Assembly: GCA_002803225.1 (NCBI GenBank)
Contig: NXFV01001637.1
Span: 1-18,292, forward strand
Length of the DNA: 18,292 nt
Direction of reading: 5' to 3'
Origin: Gamarada debralockiae
Taxonomy: Eukaryota; Ascomycota; Leotiomycetes; Helotiales; Hyphodiscaceae
Shown here piece by piece: positions 1-9,217 of this stretch. Both the position numbers and the translations under genes were made by a program. Position 1 is the first letter of the stretch; the number at the start of each line of letters is the position of its first letter. The notes beneath the pieces are model-generated. The model saw nothing but the letters and a program-made list of their open reading frames with translations. It had not been told where the DNA came from and searched no databases.

Positions 1-1327
1 GCGAAATTAATAACTCCAATAAGAAATCAATAATAAGAGCCTAGAATAGTCTAGTTAAGTAAGACTTGTTCTTAGCTTATTTTTAAGTATAGTACTAAAG
101 TACTATACAAAGATAGCCCTCTAAAGAGAACTACTAGAGTAGGAACTTAATTCTATTATACTAAAAACAATATATTATAATGCCCCTAACTTAGTATTAA
201 TAGAAAACGAATTCTCTAGTACTAAGAATCTCTATATATTTAAGCTAGTACTAGCTATTTTAGACCTCTTACTACTTAGATAGAGAGTATAGTTAAGGAC
301 TTAAGTACTTAGTAGAGATAAGGAGGAAGAGTAAAACACTAAATCACAAATAAAATCGAGCCCTTAAGAAAAAAGTTAAAAAGAAATTACTCCCCTTAAA
401 AAAATATAAAAGAAACCTTTTAAAAACAAGAAGGAATATAAAGAGCTATTTCCTTTAGTCTAGTATAATTAAATTTCAACTTTGTACTAGGGAGGTATAT
501 AAGCCTATTAGAAGAGTTTAACAGCTATTCTAAGGATAGCAGCAATTATCTATTTAATAAGTTAAATAGCTAGATAGCTAAATAGCTAATAAAACCTATA
601 ATCTAGAATTTAGTCTAAGGAAGGAGACTAGTCTAGTTTAAGGGGCTAGTCTAATTAGTATAAAATCCAAGGAATCTAGAGTCTAGTCTAGGTATTAGCT
701 AAAGAAGAGGCGCGTATAGAGAGTATACCTATTAAATAATACTCTAAAGTACAAAAGAGTTTCGCTAAACCTAATTAAATAAGTAATAAGAGCTTAAGCT
801 AATATTAGAAGGCTAATACAAAATAAGTAACTATAGGACAATATATATAAACGCTTGCTTAAGGCGCTAATGCTTAGTGTATATATTTAACTTAAAAGAG
901 TTAATTAATAGCTAATAGAAAGAGGATAAATAAGGCTATACTAATAAAGGCAGTAACAAAGGATTTACTTATATTAGCAGAAAGAGATAATAAGAAAAGA
1001 ATAATAGGAGGTTTTAATAAGATATAGGATATACAAAAGGTTAAGGCTTACTATAAGAGAGACTATAGTAAGGGCTTAGGAGAGGCGACTTATAGCCAAA
1101 TATTATATTTTCCTAAAGGAAGTATATTTAAAGAAGTATCTAAGAGGCATCTAAGTAGTTCTAAGTATATTATTATAAACTAATATCTTACTAAGAGAAA
1201 AGGAAAGGGATACTTTATAAAACCTTTACTTACCCTCTTAAGTGTGTATATATTCAAAGGAAGAGGTCAACCTTTGTATAGTAAAGTCGATTGATATAAT
1301 GAGAGAGAGGTAATATCAAAATTATAA

Positions 1328-1351
1328 GGGGAAGGAAGGAAGGAAGGAAGG
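1328..1351. repeat. GGAA microsatellite
   Basis: Five to six consecutive GGAA units lie inside the AT-rich repeat, directly before a 148-bp duplication. Confidence 0.85.
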
Positions 1352-1352
1352 T

Positions 1353-1603
1353 CGAGAGTTAAAAGGATTAAGGAGCTCGATTTAAAGTGAAGACAAAATT
1401 ATATGTATAGTCAACTTAGAGTTAACCTAAGAGGGAATAGAGGAAAGAGAGGAGTTTTTATTTAAAGGTTAAAGTCAAATTAAAGACAAAGGAGTATATT
1501 CGAGAGTCAGAAGGGTCAAAAAGCTTAATTTAAAGTATAGACAAAGCTATATACATAGTTAGTCTAAAGTTAACTTAAGAGGAGAGAAAAAGAGAAAAGA
1601 CTT
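1353..1603. repeat. diverged 148-bp tandem duplication
   Basis: Unit 1 starts at 1353 (CGAGAGTTAAAAGG) and unit 2 at 1501 (CGAGAGTCAGAAGG). The shared landmarks come in the same order: a TTTAAAGT block, an AGACAAA block, a TATGTATAGT/TACATAGTTAG block, then GTTAACCTAAGAGG/GTTAACTTAAGAGG. Most differences are C/T or G/A transitions. Unit 2 is recognisable only to about 1603. Confidence 0.6.
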
Positions 1604-2214
1604 CTTAATATATTAATTACAAAGGAGACAAGGAGATATTATAGATTAATAAAAAGAACCTTAAAGAATATTAGATTATTTATATAGTAAAAGGAAGTAT
1701 AGACTTTTAAGGAAATAAGCTATAAGGTCTAAGCTAAAGTAAGGAGAGTAAGAAGATTAAAACTTATATTAAAGACCTGTTAATAATAACGATAGAAAGG
1801 AGATACTTAATTAAGCTAAAACAAGATTAAATTAATAGCGAAAAGAAGGAAAAAGGAATTATTAATATTATTAATAGAGTTAAAGTCGATTAAAGGAGTT
1901 ATTAAAGAGTTAAAGTTATTAAAAAATTAAAGGAGTAAGGCTCTTCCTTTATAGGAATTAGGAGGTAATTATAAGAGCCTAGCGAGCTAATTATAACTTA
2001 CTTAGATTAAAGCCTAGATTATTTGCTTTGTTTAAAGGGTTTAAAAGTAATAAAGTCAATAATATTAATATTATCAAGAGATAATTATATAATTGTAGTA
2101 GTAATTATAGGGGGGATTCTTTTAATAGAGTATTAGAGTATTAGTTCTTTCTTTTATATAATTTTCTATTTGATTTCCTTTTCTTTTTAGTACTTAAGGG
2201 TAAGTACAAATATT

Positions 2215-2224
2215 AGGGGGGACG
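2215..2224 (+). other. candidate polypurine tract
   Basis: An AGGGGGGACG run lies just before the LTR start at 2227, the position expected for the plus-strand primer of an LTR retroelement. A second G-run lies about 110 bp upstream. If this is right, the LTR is the 3' copy of an element to the left. Confidence 0.4.
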
Positions 2225-2226
2225 AA

Positions 2227-2494
2227 TATAGTAGGGAAATCGGTCACGCTAATCGCTTAGCTGGATGTCACGTGCCAGCCGGGTATATTTTGTCTTTTGC
2301 AGCTAGACTTGTATATAGATACCTATATATATATATATAATCATATAACTTGTTTTCTAATGTATTTTGCAGCGTTTTCAAGCATTATAACCTTCGTTTT
2401 ATATTATTGTTTTTGTTTTATTCCTCACTAAGAGCACGTGCGATATACAGCGCTATCGAGACGCGCTTATACTCGCATTTCGATCCCTTCTACA
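2227..2494 (+). repeat. LTR, family A, copy 1 (268 bp)
   Basis: Boundaries come from comparison with the inverted copy at 13577-13829 and from the ends: TATAG (probably a mutated TGTAG) at the left and CTACA at the right, giving TG..CA-type inverted termini. Inside are CACGTG, an (AT)n run near 2325-2340, and a T-rich stretch ending ATTGTTTTTGTTTTATTCC. This copy keeps many C and G bases that are T or A in copy 2, so it is less mutated. Copia-type membership is likely but not proven, because both termini are symmetric and the adjoining interior is unreadable. Confidence 0.7.
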
Positions 2495-3342
2495 ATAGTA
2501 AGTAAGAAAGTCCTTATAAGAAAGTACTTACTTGTTAATAAAGTGGAGAGTAGTATAGTATATATATTACTTGTCAAACGGTCCTAGGGAGTAAGCCTTA
2601 GCCGGAGCCGTCCGTAATTAAGACCGGAAACTAATAGGATACTTAATTGTATCTCTCCCCCTTTATTCCTATACTTACTAATGTCTCTTATCTTATATAG
2701 CTTATTATTCCTCCTAACGGGCTTACTATTAAGAAGGGGATAGCTTGTAAACAAAGACCCTTCAAGCCTATACATAACAAGTAAGGCTATTATTAACTAG
2801 GGCAGCCCGTTTAAGGCTAGAACAGGTTTACAAAAGCAAGTTCGGGTTAAGTTCTTAAAGAGGAGCTCTTTATCAACTGTCCTATAGAGATAGTTAGTAT
2901 ACCACTATATAAAGGAGGATACGTTCTAGCAGGTATTTACTCTATACTAGGTATAAGTCTTTTTATATTAGTTCCCAAGATAATTCATAGGAAAATCCGT
3001 TATAGGACATAGTGTATTATAGCGAGAGCACCTTTACGGAGGAGAGGAGTTTATATTAATATATTAAGATATAAAGATATTAATAAGAGATAGGTTATAG
3101 GCGCGTTACAGGCGTGTTAAACAAAGATAGGGTTATACGTGATCTGCACAGGCCGCTAAGTTACCTTATGGGCGCATGCCTTCTGCCTCAGGCTATCTGT
3201 TATTTTCGGGTAAACACTAGCGTTATTAGTTAATATAATATAGACAAGTTTCTAATAGCTCACAAGCTTACTATATAGGTTTATTTGAAGAGAGTATACT
3301 TAGGACTATAAAGGACTATAAAGGACTGTAAGAGACCGTAAA
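2495..3342. other. no gene recognised; region 3' of the Helitron ORF
   Basis: This AT-rich DNA lies between the LTR and the stop codon of the Helitron helicase. Read on the minus strand it should hold the Helitron 3' end, but I could not fix the terminal CTRR. It contains an 8-bp inverted repeat AGTAAGTA/TACTTACT with a 20-nt loop just right of the LTR, three copies of GGACTATAAA-like units at 3303-3330, and a less mutated patch near 3120-3220. A 63-codon minus-strand ORF at 2584-2775 resembles nothing I know and is probably chance. Confidence 0.5.
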
Positions 3343-3832
3343 TTAAGTGATATTCTGTAAAATCTCTAGATATATAATATTAGACATTTAAGAAGCATCA
3401 GAAGATAAAAGAACAGATAGACCTGCCTTTAAGGTGACCTGTGAAGTAGCTATATAAAACTAGCTGTAAGAAAAGACTAGAGACTATAAATCCGCCCCTA
3501 CGACCTCAAACGACTGGCCTTGCGACTTATTAATAGTTATAGTAAAAGATAATACTACTAGGTACTACTTATAGCTAAGAGTAAAGGATAGCTATTAATT
3601 AGTTGACTAGAGCTTAATCCGTGGGATCGTCTATAACTGGCCATTAAAGTCTCTGCCAAGTAGGTAGACTTAGATAGAGAACCTCCCTAAGCTATAGACT
3701 AATATCTATGATCTGTTATAAAGCCCCTCCTATGGGCAGAGGTTCCATAAGAGTATTATAGGTATACCGACCTTAAGTCGTAGCTTCAAAAGTAAAAGGC
3801 CTAGTAGATAGATATTCTATAAGACTTCTAAA
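3343..3832 (-). pseudogene. Helitron RepHel: C-terminal end of the Pif1-like helicase (broken)
   Basis: The minus-strand translation gives the C-terminal signature of Helitron/Pif1 helicases in order: LRLKVGIPIILLWNLCP, IPRIKL, TINKSQGQSFEVVGADL (the motif V/VI region), YIATSQVTLKAGLSVLLSS, and NIIYLEILQNIT before a TAA at 3343-3345 that looks like the natural end. Several in-frame TAG/TAA codons interrupt it, mostly where Trp, Gln or Arg is expected, as RIP produces. It is separated from the rest of the helicase by the LTR element at 3833-4495. Dropping that element and one CTAAA copy puts both halves in one frame (...KLPL then EVL...), so the insertion is the only break in frame at this point. 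Confidence 0.9.
3828..3832. repeat. target site duplication CTAAA, left copy
   Basis: CTAAA directly precedes the TGTGACGG start of the 663-bp element. The same five bases follow its last base at 4496-4500. A 5-bp duplication is typical of LTR retrotransposon integrases. Confidence 0.9.
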
Positions 3833-4012
3833 TGTGACGGATGCAAACCAAGCAAATATAAGTAGCGGTGAGAATAGCTTTAACCCCTACGCTAACTGGC
3901 CAAAAAGGCACAAGAATAAGGTTAGAGCCTTATTCGCTATTCTACTATATATAGGTGACAGCCTAACGCCGACGTATACCGTAGTATACTGCCGCGTACT
4001 AGCGCTGTCACA
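3833..4012 (-). repeat. 180-bp LTR (downstream LTR in the minus orientation)
   Basis: On the plus strand it starts TGTGACGGATGC and ends GCGCTGTCACA, giving TGTGAC/GTCACA inverted termini. It aligns without gaps to 4316-4495. It retains the TATA-like CTATATATA (plus strand, 3945-3953) and the AAGAATAAGGTT block at 3912-3923. Confidence 0.9.
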
Positions 4013-4302
4013 TTACCTCTCTCTTCAACTAGGCTTGTCCCAAGACTCTTGCTCGGCACTTCGTTCCCTCGAGAACTAATAACTAACTTATATATAGTTA
4101 ATTATAACCTAATATAGCCTTACGGAGAAGGGGGACCACCTAACTCACTACTAGCTTAGGCCCTCGCTATATGAACTATAAGCCAAGGGGGCTAGTTAGG
4201 CCACTTACGCTATATAATCTCAGAGCAAATCTAATCGGTTTTAGCCTAGTGGCCTCGCTAAGTAGTACGACTCTACTTAATCTCAGACACATAAAAACTG
4301 TG

Positions 4303-4314
4303 AACCTTATTCTT
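4303..4314 (-). other. candidate self-priming primer-binding site
   Basis: Read on the minus strand this is AAGAATAAGGTT, starting one base after the end of the LTR at 4316. The predicted transcript start inside each LTR reads AACCTTATTCTT on the same strand, its exact 12-nt reverse complement. In Tf1-type elements the RNA 5' end folds back onto such a site to prime reverse transcription. The match is seen directly; the function is inferred. Confidence 0.65.
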
Positions 4315-4315
4315 C

Positions 4316-4495
4316 TGTAATAGATACAAACCAAGTAAATATAAGTAGTAGTAAGAATAGCTTTAACCCCTATGCCAACTGGCCAAAAAGGCATAAGAAT
4401 AAGGTTAGAGCCTTATTCGCTATTCTACTATATATAGGTGACAGCCCAACGCCGACGCATACCGCAGTATACTGCCGCGCACCAGCGCTGTTACA
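4316..4495 (-). repeat. 180-bp LTR (upstream LTR in the minus orientation)
   Basis: It starts TGTAATAGATAC and ends GCGCTGTTACA on the plus strand. At many positions it shows T or A where the other LTR has C or G, such as TGTAATAG against TGTGACGG, and the reverse at others. In the inferred orientation this LTR would drive transcription. The candidate start maps to plus position 4406. Confidence 0.9.
4428..4436 (-). promoter_or_regulatory. TATA box of the LTR element
   Basis: TATATATAG on the minus strand, with the AACCTTATTCTT block beginning 30 nt downstream, the usual TATA-to-start spacing. The same arrangement is present in the other LTR (3953-3945, start at 3923). Confidence 0.55.
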
Positions 4496-4500
4496 CTAAA
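4496..4500. repeat. target site duplication CTAAA, right copy
   Basis: Exact match to 3828-3832, directly after the TTACA end of the element. Confidence 0.9.
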
Positions 4501-5420
4501 GGTAATTTAGTAATTTCCAGATCTGTCTTATTTATATCAGCTGAATCTACAGCTAAGTACGCCTGTTCTTGACCTAGGAGTATATCAAGGATTATCTAAT
4601 TTAGCTCGCGGACTATATTGTTTAAGGTCATTAAGATTACATGTCCGCGGAAGGCCTAGGGGTTATATATCACCTGTAAAAGTCACTTGCGGGGGTAGAT
4701 AAAGCTAATTAGGTCTGCTACAGACAGGGCCTATTAGATATACAGCAGTAGAGTAATCTGACTATTAAGCGCTAGATTGTACAGAAGACTACTAATCTAG
4801 CCAATAAAATCTTACTCTAATAGGTCATTATAGACGCGTATATTAATCTATAAACGCAACTTACAGAGCTATAGCTAAATCTAGGTCTACTATAGATAGG
4901 TATATATAATATCTACCTGTGAACTATATAGTATAACTAGTAAGATCTAGGTAAAGTCGCCGCTAAGGATTATAGGTATACCCCTAAATAGGAGGTTATC
5001 TATAGTAGACTATAAATCAACTAATAGGTAGTAGATAACCTCAAAATAGTACTTATACTATATTAGTACCTTATCCTAGATAATTAAGTCTGTAGATCTA
5101 AGACAAATGCCTAAGCGGCTTGTCTTAGTAATTTTACTTATAGATAACTCATTTAGCTCTAGTGGGATCTTGAACTGCAAGTGTAATATATATCTATTAG
5201 GGAGGAGTAGGGCCGTAATCCCAGTTGATACTATACAAAGGATAGTCTTCCCTTAGCCTTAGAAGTAATAGCAAAGGGCCTTATATAGGTAGGTCTTCCC
5301 TATATCCTCTGCCCTCTAAAGGTAGAAGTACATAGTTGACAGGTCGTCTGTAATCGTGGCTATAATTATCTGGAAATAGTTAAGCTAGTCTATATTAAAA
5401 CCTATAATTATCTTAGCTAT
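4496..5420 (-). pseudogene. Helitron RepHel: N-terminal part of the Pif1-like helicase (broken)
   Basis: The minus-strand translation follows the superfamily 1B Pif1/Helitron helicase. A Walker A relic near 5290-5320 reads RAEDIGKTYLYKAL (family form GxGGTGKT). Next come GKTILC and STGITALLLPN, then FKIPLELNELSISKITKTSRLG, then Walker B STDLII.D (near 5066-5096), DNLLFRGIPIILSGDFT, VYNDLLE and LNNIVRELN.IILD, ending ITKLPL at the LTR-element insertion. Walker A has lost glycines (GGT to EDI), and several stops replace Trp or Gln codons. In an active Helitron this domain unwinds DNA during rolling-circle transposition. Here it cannot make a protein. Confidence 0.92.
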
Positions 5421-8400
5421 ATCTATAGCTCTATAGGTCAAGTCAATCTACTAATTAGCTATATAGTAGCTATAGGTCCAGTCGAATACGTTTTTAGGCA
5501 GGCCGATATCCGTAAGCGTCCGTTATAGGTCTGTAACTCTAAGCTTAAGTAAGAACAGCCTATAGTTATAGTAAGGGTTAAGTAGAGGAAGAGGGAAATC
5601 AATCCGCAGATTAGTATAGGAGAGCTTATAGGCTAGATCTTTATAGAAGTATACCTTATACTAGTCCTATATAGCTTGCGGATCTGTAATTAGCTACTGA
5701 TAAACGCCTGTAAGAAAGAGCGTCTATAAACTATAGCTAGTTATAAACAGGACTATCTCGTCAAAGTACTAGAACTATTCTTAGTTATTCTTAGCTAGTC
5801 CGCGGGCGATATAGGTAGTATAATATATTAAGTAATAGATACTATTAACTATATATAGATCTTCAAATAACTATAGACCTAAAACTGCTATTAATAAGAG
5901 CTGTAAATAGTACTGCTTACCTGAAACTAGGCTATAGTAATAGATATAGCCGATATAATACCTATACTAACGTTCCTGCTATAACTGTAGCTTTAGCTTT
6001 TATGTATAATACTCTAGAAATTAGTAGTAGAGTAGGTACTAGCCGTCTGTATACTTAGTATTATACTTAAAAAAGGCTATTAAGGTCAAACGGGCATTTA
6101 CAGCCTTTATAGTCAGCTCTTCTGGGGAGAGGTCGTCCGCAAAGTAGACTATATATTGGCCTAGTAGGTGAATCGCTAAGTACTAGATAAGAGGGAACTC
6201 CTAGTATGTATAGTACTTGAACAGCTACTAGAACGCCTCTATAAGGCCTATATACTGCGCCTGGATATAGCAGGTGATCTTATTATTTGTTCCTAAGACT
6301 ACGAGTATTATACAGTCGACTCCCTTGTATATGTACTTATAGATATACTTAACTGCCTAGACTATAGTATAGACCTTAATATTAATATATAACTAGAACT
6401 TCTATAATAGGTATAGGTTATATAGGATGACCCAGCGGTTATTACGGACGACCTCATAGGTCGGATCACCTGGCTTACAGACTATAAAGGTATTGCTATT
6501 GTCTTGCCGGCAGTACTTAGGATATCTGTCCTTGTAGACAATTGTCTGGTCTGTAAATGCCTTTAGGAAGCGCTTCTAGTACTTAAGTAGTGTACCTGGG
6601 GTCTTACGGACTATATAGGGGGCTCCTAGGTTATCTTTACTATAAGGCCCGTAAGTTATCTAAGTTATAATAATCTTCCTTAGCTCGCCTATAAGATCCT
6701 ACGACTAGTCCAGGAGCTCTATACAAACGACCTTATTAATTAGCTCTAGTATAAGAAAGACTATCTCTTTTATAAGAAACAATAGCAGGTATATATATAG
6801 TAGATAGTGTTTTTAATACTCGATTATATAGATATAGTCTATATATAGACTAAAAACCACTCTTTTAGATCTGTAAGTAGCTCCTTTATCTTAAGAGTAA
6901 AGACGCGGTAGACTAAGTCAGAACAGTCTATAGGTTACTAGCCGCGTAAGAGGTTCTTAGTAATCTCTAGCTAGCGCGGATTAGCTATAAATATAATAAA
7001 GAAGCTTAGTTTGCTAAAGTATCGTATAATTACTATTAAATCCTAGAAGAGCTACTATATAAAGTGGTCACTACCTATAAAACTAGACAAGAGAATAAAC
7101 CAGCGGCCGAGATTACTTGTATTTACATCCTTACAGATTAATATATCTACGAGTCCTATATAGACATCTGCGCAGATGCTCTACTAGTGTATACAGAGCT
7201 AGTCTAAAGCTATTGTCTTGTATACTATATATATATTAATAATATACTATTATAGTAGGTAGCTAGCATAGAATATTAGAGAGATATAGGTCCGAATATA
7301 AAGGTAGTACCAGTAGAACACCCGTTACTTAAGCTGTATCTACTTATAAGTGCTGTCTATATTATATAGCTATAAACTATAGTACTAGCCAGGGTCCCTA
7401 TATAGGAAGAGAAGGACATAGTATAAGGGTATATATACTAGGTAGATTATATTGACTATACAGATTTACGGACGGTCCTAGCCCTCTTCACGGACCGTAA
7501 GGATTAGGTCGCAGCGACTAGTGCCTATAAACTTATCTAGAATAATTCCTGTGACTTTATTACCTATAGGAAAGTTCTTATAATAATAATCAGCCCTAGC
7601 TTCTATAACTAACTGTATCTACGGGTTAAGTAGGACCCGGAAGTCGGCTTACTAGGTTACTAGACGTTCGCGGGCAGTCTTATAGATTATAATAAAAGGG
7701 TTATAGTCTATAAGTATCTCCGTCAGACGAAGAAGGACAGTCTAGTCTAGATAAGTATAGTAGTTAGCCCTAATATCTATTATATATATAGGGTCGTAAA
7801 AAAACAACTGCGCAAAGGAGGGAACCTCGTGTATTATAGACTATAACAGGCCCTAGAAGTAGAAGAGCTGTCCGTAGATCTAAAAGCACTAGACCCCGCC
7901 TAAGAAGTTAATCTGTATATCCTTCTTATAGCTTATAGATATAAACGCGAAGGCACAGTTATAGGCACAGATATTCGTCTAGAAGCTATAGCAAAGGGGA
8001 TTATTATTAGTCAAGAGATAGTATAGATACGCTAGTAGGTCGCGGACTAGCGGGAGGGTCATATCGCCCTTCTTATAGTAAGGCTCGAACAGGCTATTTA
8101 TAGACTAAAAGTATAGGGCCCCACAGGTAGTATAGCAACCCGTAAGAAGGCCGAGGGAGTACGGCGCTATAGGCCGTAACTAAGAGAGGAATCCCTTTAG
8201 GCGCTTAATTCGGTCCCTCTCTCTCTACTAGTCTCTCTCTTCACGCTCCTACCTCCGCTATATAGCCCGTAGATCTGCCTATTACTTATTTATTAAGCTA
8301 TTATCGTTACGGACGCGTTATTATTGTTTCGGGGCTAGCTCACCTGTAAGGTCGTCTGTAAGGCCATCCGTAAGAGCCTGTTATCAAGGCCATAGAGGAG

Positions 8401-8440
8401 GAAGTATATTTGGGTTAAGTTCTTATAAAGGAGGGCATCG
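5421..8440 (-). pseudogene. Helitron RepHel: N-terminal region and rolling-circle Rep domain (broken)
   Basis: In minus-strand order there is a basic, Arg/Glu-rich start (8350-8220) and a Cys-containing patch CYTTCGALYF near 8120. The N-terminal Helitron domain follows with GDMTLPLVRDLLAYL, AYNCAFAFISI, SFAQLFFYDP, IIIYKTARERLV, CDLILTVREEG and YVLLFLYRDPG. The Rep core has FFIIFIANPR, YIIEY, then the HUH position at 6789-6797, VVCIELLD, ITYGPYSKDNLGAPY and NNRWVILYNLYLL. The catalytic-tyrosine region reads CYIQAQYIG (about 6245-6275), then LAIHLLGQYIVYFADDLSPEEL. At the HUH site the family's LPHxH reads LLYIY, so both histidines are tyrosines, which single C-to-T changes explain. The many stops confirm a dead copy. 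The exact start codon was not determined. Confidence 0.92.
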
Positions 8441-8720
8441 TCTTATTGTAGTAGTACGTCGATACTCCTAGAGACTAGTCAGAACGCGTACGCGAAGGGA
8501 AGTAAATAATTAAAATACAGATAGTACAGGCTATACAGGTCTTACGGATTACGCTAGCAAGTCCGCGAGGGAAGTCAGAGGTTAGGAAAGAGCGTTTACA
8601 TGATATACAAAAACGAAGAGGGTCTATAATAACAACTACAAATATATACAATATATAGAGAGTATATAGACGTCGTAATCTGGTTTTCGTGTTCCTCACG
8701 TGATCGCATTTTTCGGGTCA
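8441..8720. other. Helitron 5' flank and border of the GC-balanced island
   Basis: Read on the minus strand this precedes the RepHel ORF and carries TATA-like tracts (around 8630-8670). A 74-codon minus ORF here (8475-8699) shows no domain. Composition shifts near 8700, beside a TCACGTGATC palindrome-like site that also occurs at 15659-15668. Confidence 0.45.
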
Positions 8721-9217
8721 ACTGCGGTCCAAATTACAATATAGTAAGAGAAGACACTTGAGAGTTAAAGAACCAAGATTTTCTGCTAACTATCAAGAAA
8801 ATGATTAGCGCCGGAGGCTCAGCGACAAACCAACGAATACTGCCACATTGCAAAGAAGCGTTCCGAGGGAGCTTTCCAATTTTCTTTCATCGCCACACAT
8901 ATATTTTGTGGGCGTGTCATTTAAATAAAAAGTTTGATGCTTGTTCATAAGTCTTCCTGGGAGAAATCGGCTGGCATATCTCGAGAACGCATTTCGATCA
9001 CGGATACAAAACTTTCATCAATATGAATAACTTCAAGCGCGGGGTCCTAAGCGTGCTTGTGGGCACCCTCCAAGGAACACCGATAAGTATGAGAACGAAG
9101 TGCGCGAGCTCGAACGACGCGGCAAATCTACTGGTGCAATTCGAACCTACCTTTTCGAAAAGTACAAGAACAAATTTTCGGAGAATGTCATCAATCGTGC
9201 GCCTCAACGCTAGGGAG
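8721..9217. other. island DNA, no convincing gene
   Basis: Composition is ordinary, without RIP marks. On the plus strand, frame 9031-9213 is open for 60 codons and encodes CGHPPRN followed by a charged helix-like stretch (YENEVRELERRGKSTGAIRT). This faintly recalls the HxHP plus helix layout before MULE-type transposases in fungi. No start context or further domain is present, so I treat it at most as a remnant. Overlapping ORFs on both strands look like chance. Confidence 0.3.

Larger units (their letters stand above)
1..2226. repeat. RIP-degraded AT-rich repeat, probable internal region of an LTR element
   Basis: This stretch is very AT-rich, dense in TpA, poor in CpA, and has stops in all frames. 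I could not recognise a protein domain in translations of either strand. It abuts a 268-bp LTR on its right, with G-runs just before that LTR that could be a polypurine tract, so it is probably the decayed interior of an LTR retroelement read on the plus strand. That assignment rests on the neighbour alone. It contains a GGAA microsatellite and a diverged 148-bp tandem duplication, listed separately. Confidence 0.5.
3833..4495 (-). mobile_element. 663-bp TRIM-like LTR retroelement inserted in the Helitron
   Basis: Two direct 180-bp LTRs (3833-4012 and 4316-4495) flank 303 bp with no coding potential, all between CTAAA duplications. The size and lack of genes match a TRIM (terminal-repeat retrotransposon in miniature), which needs another element's enzymes. 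Orientation is inferred as minus. On that strand the LTR starts TGTGACAGCGCT, a purine-rich GAAGAGAGAGG tract lies just before the downstream LTR (plus positions 4013-4030), and a primer-binding-like site lies one base after the upstream LTR. That site is complementary to the predicted transcript start rather than to an evident tRNA. The two LTRs differ by transitions in both directions, so each mutated separately after insertion. The short plus-strand ORF at 3834-4079 spans one LTR and is not a gene. Confidence 0.85.
3343..8440 (-). mobile_element. Helitron relic (RepHel ORF with nested LTR element)
   Basis: The single polyprotein order Rep, then Pif1-like helicase, spans about 4.4 kb once the 663-bp insertion is set aside, the normal size for a fungal autonomous Helitron. 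The element termini (5' TC, 3' hairpin plus CTRR) could not be placed. The left end lies somewhere in 2495-3340 and the right end between about 8440 and 8720, where base composition changes abruptly. Confidence 0.88.

Noticed and set aside
2495..2540. Hairpin AGTAAGTA/TACTTACT as the Helitron 3' terminal hairpin
   Set aside because: On the minus strand it is not followed at the right distance by a clear CTRR end, and it lies directly against the LTR, so I could not support it.
4013..4030. A tRNA-type primer-binding site for the miniature element in the plus orientation
   Set aside because: The bases after the left LTR do not begin with the usual TGG and are pyrimidine-rich. On the minus strand they form a good polypurine tract instead.
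3834..4079. 81-codon plus-strand ORF starting MTDANQANISSG
   Set aside because: It spans one 180-bp LTR and the edge of the internal region. The second LTR carries the same sequence with stops. It is open by chance.
4176..4394. 72-codon minus-strand ORF
   Set aside because: It runs from the 180-bp LTR into the non-coding middle of the miniature element and has no domain features.
8475..8699. 74-codon minus-strand ORF upstream of the Helitron
   Set aside because: No recognisable motif. It crosses the composition border and is probably leader sequence or chance.
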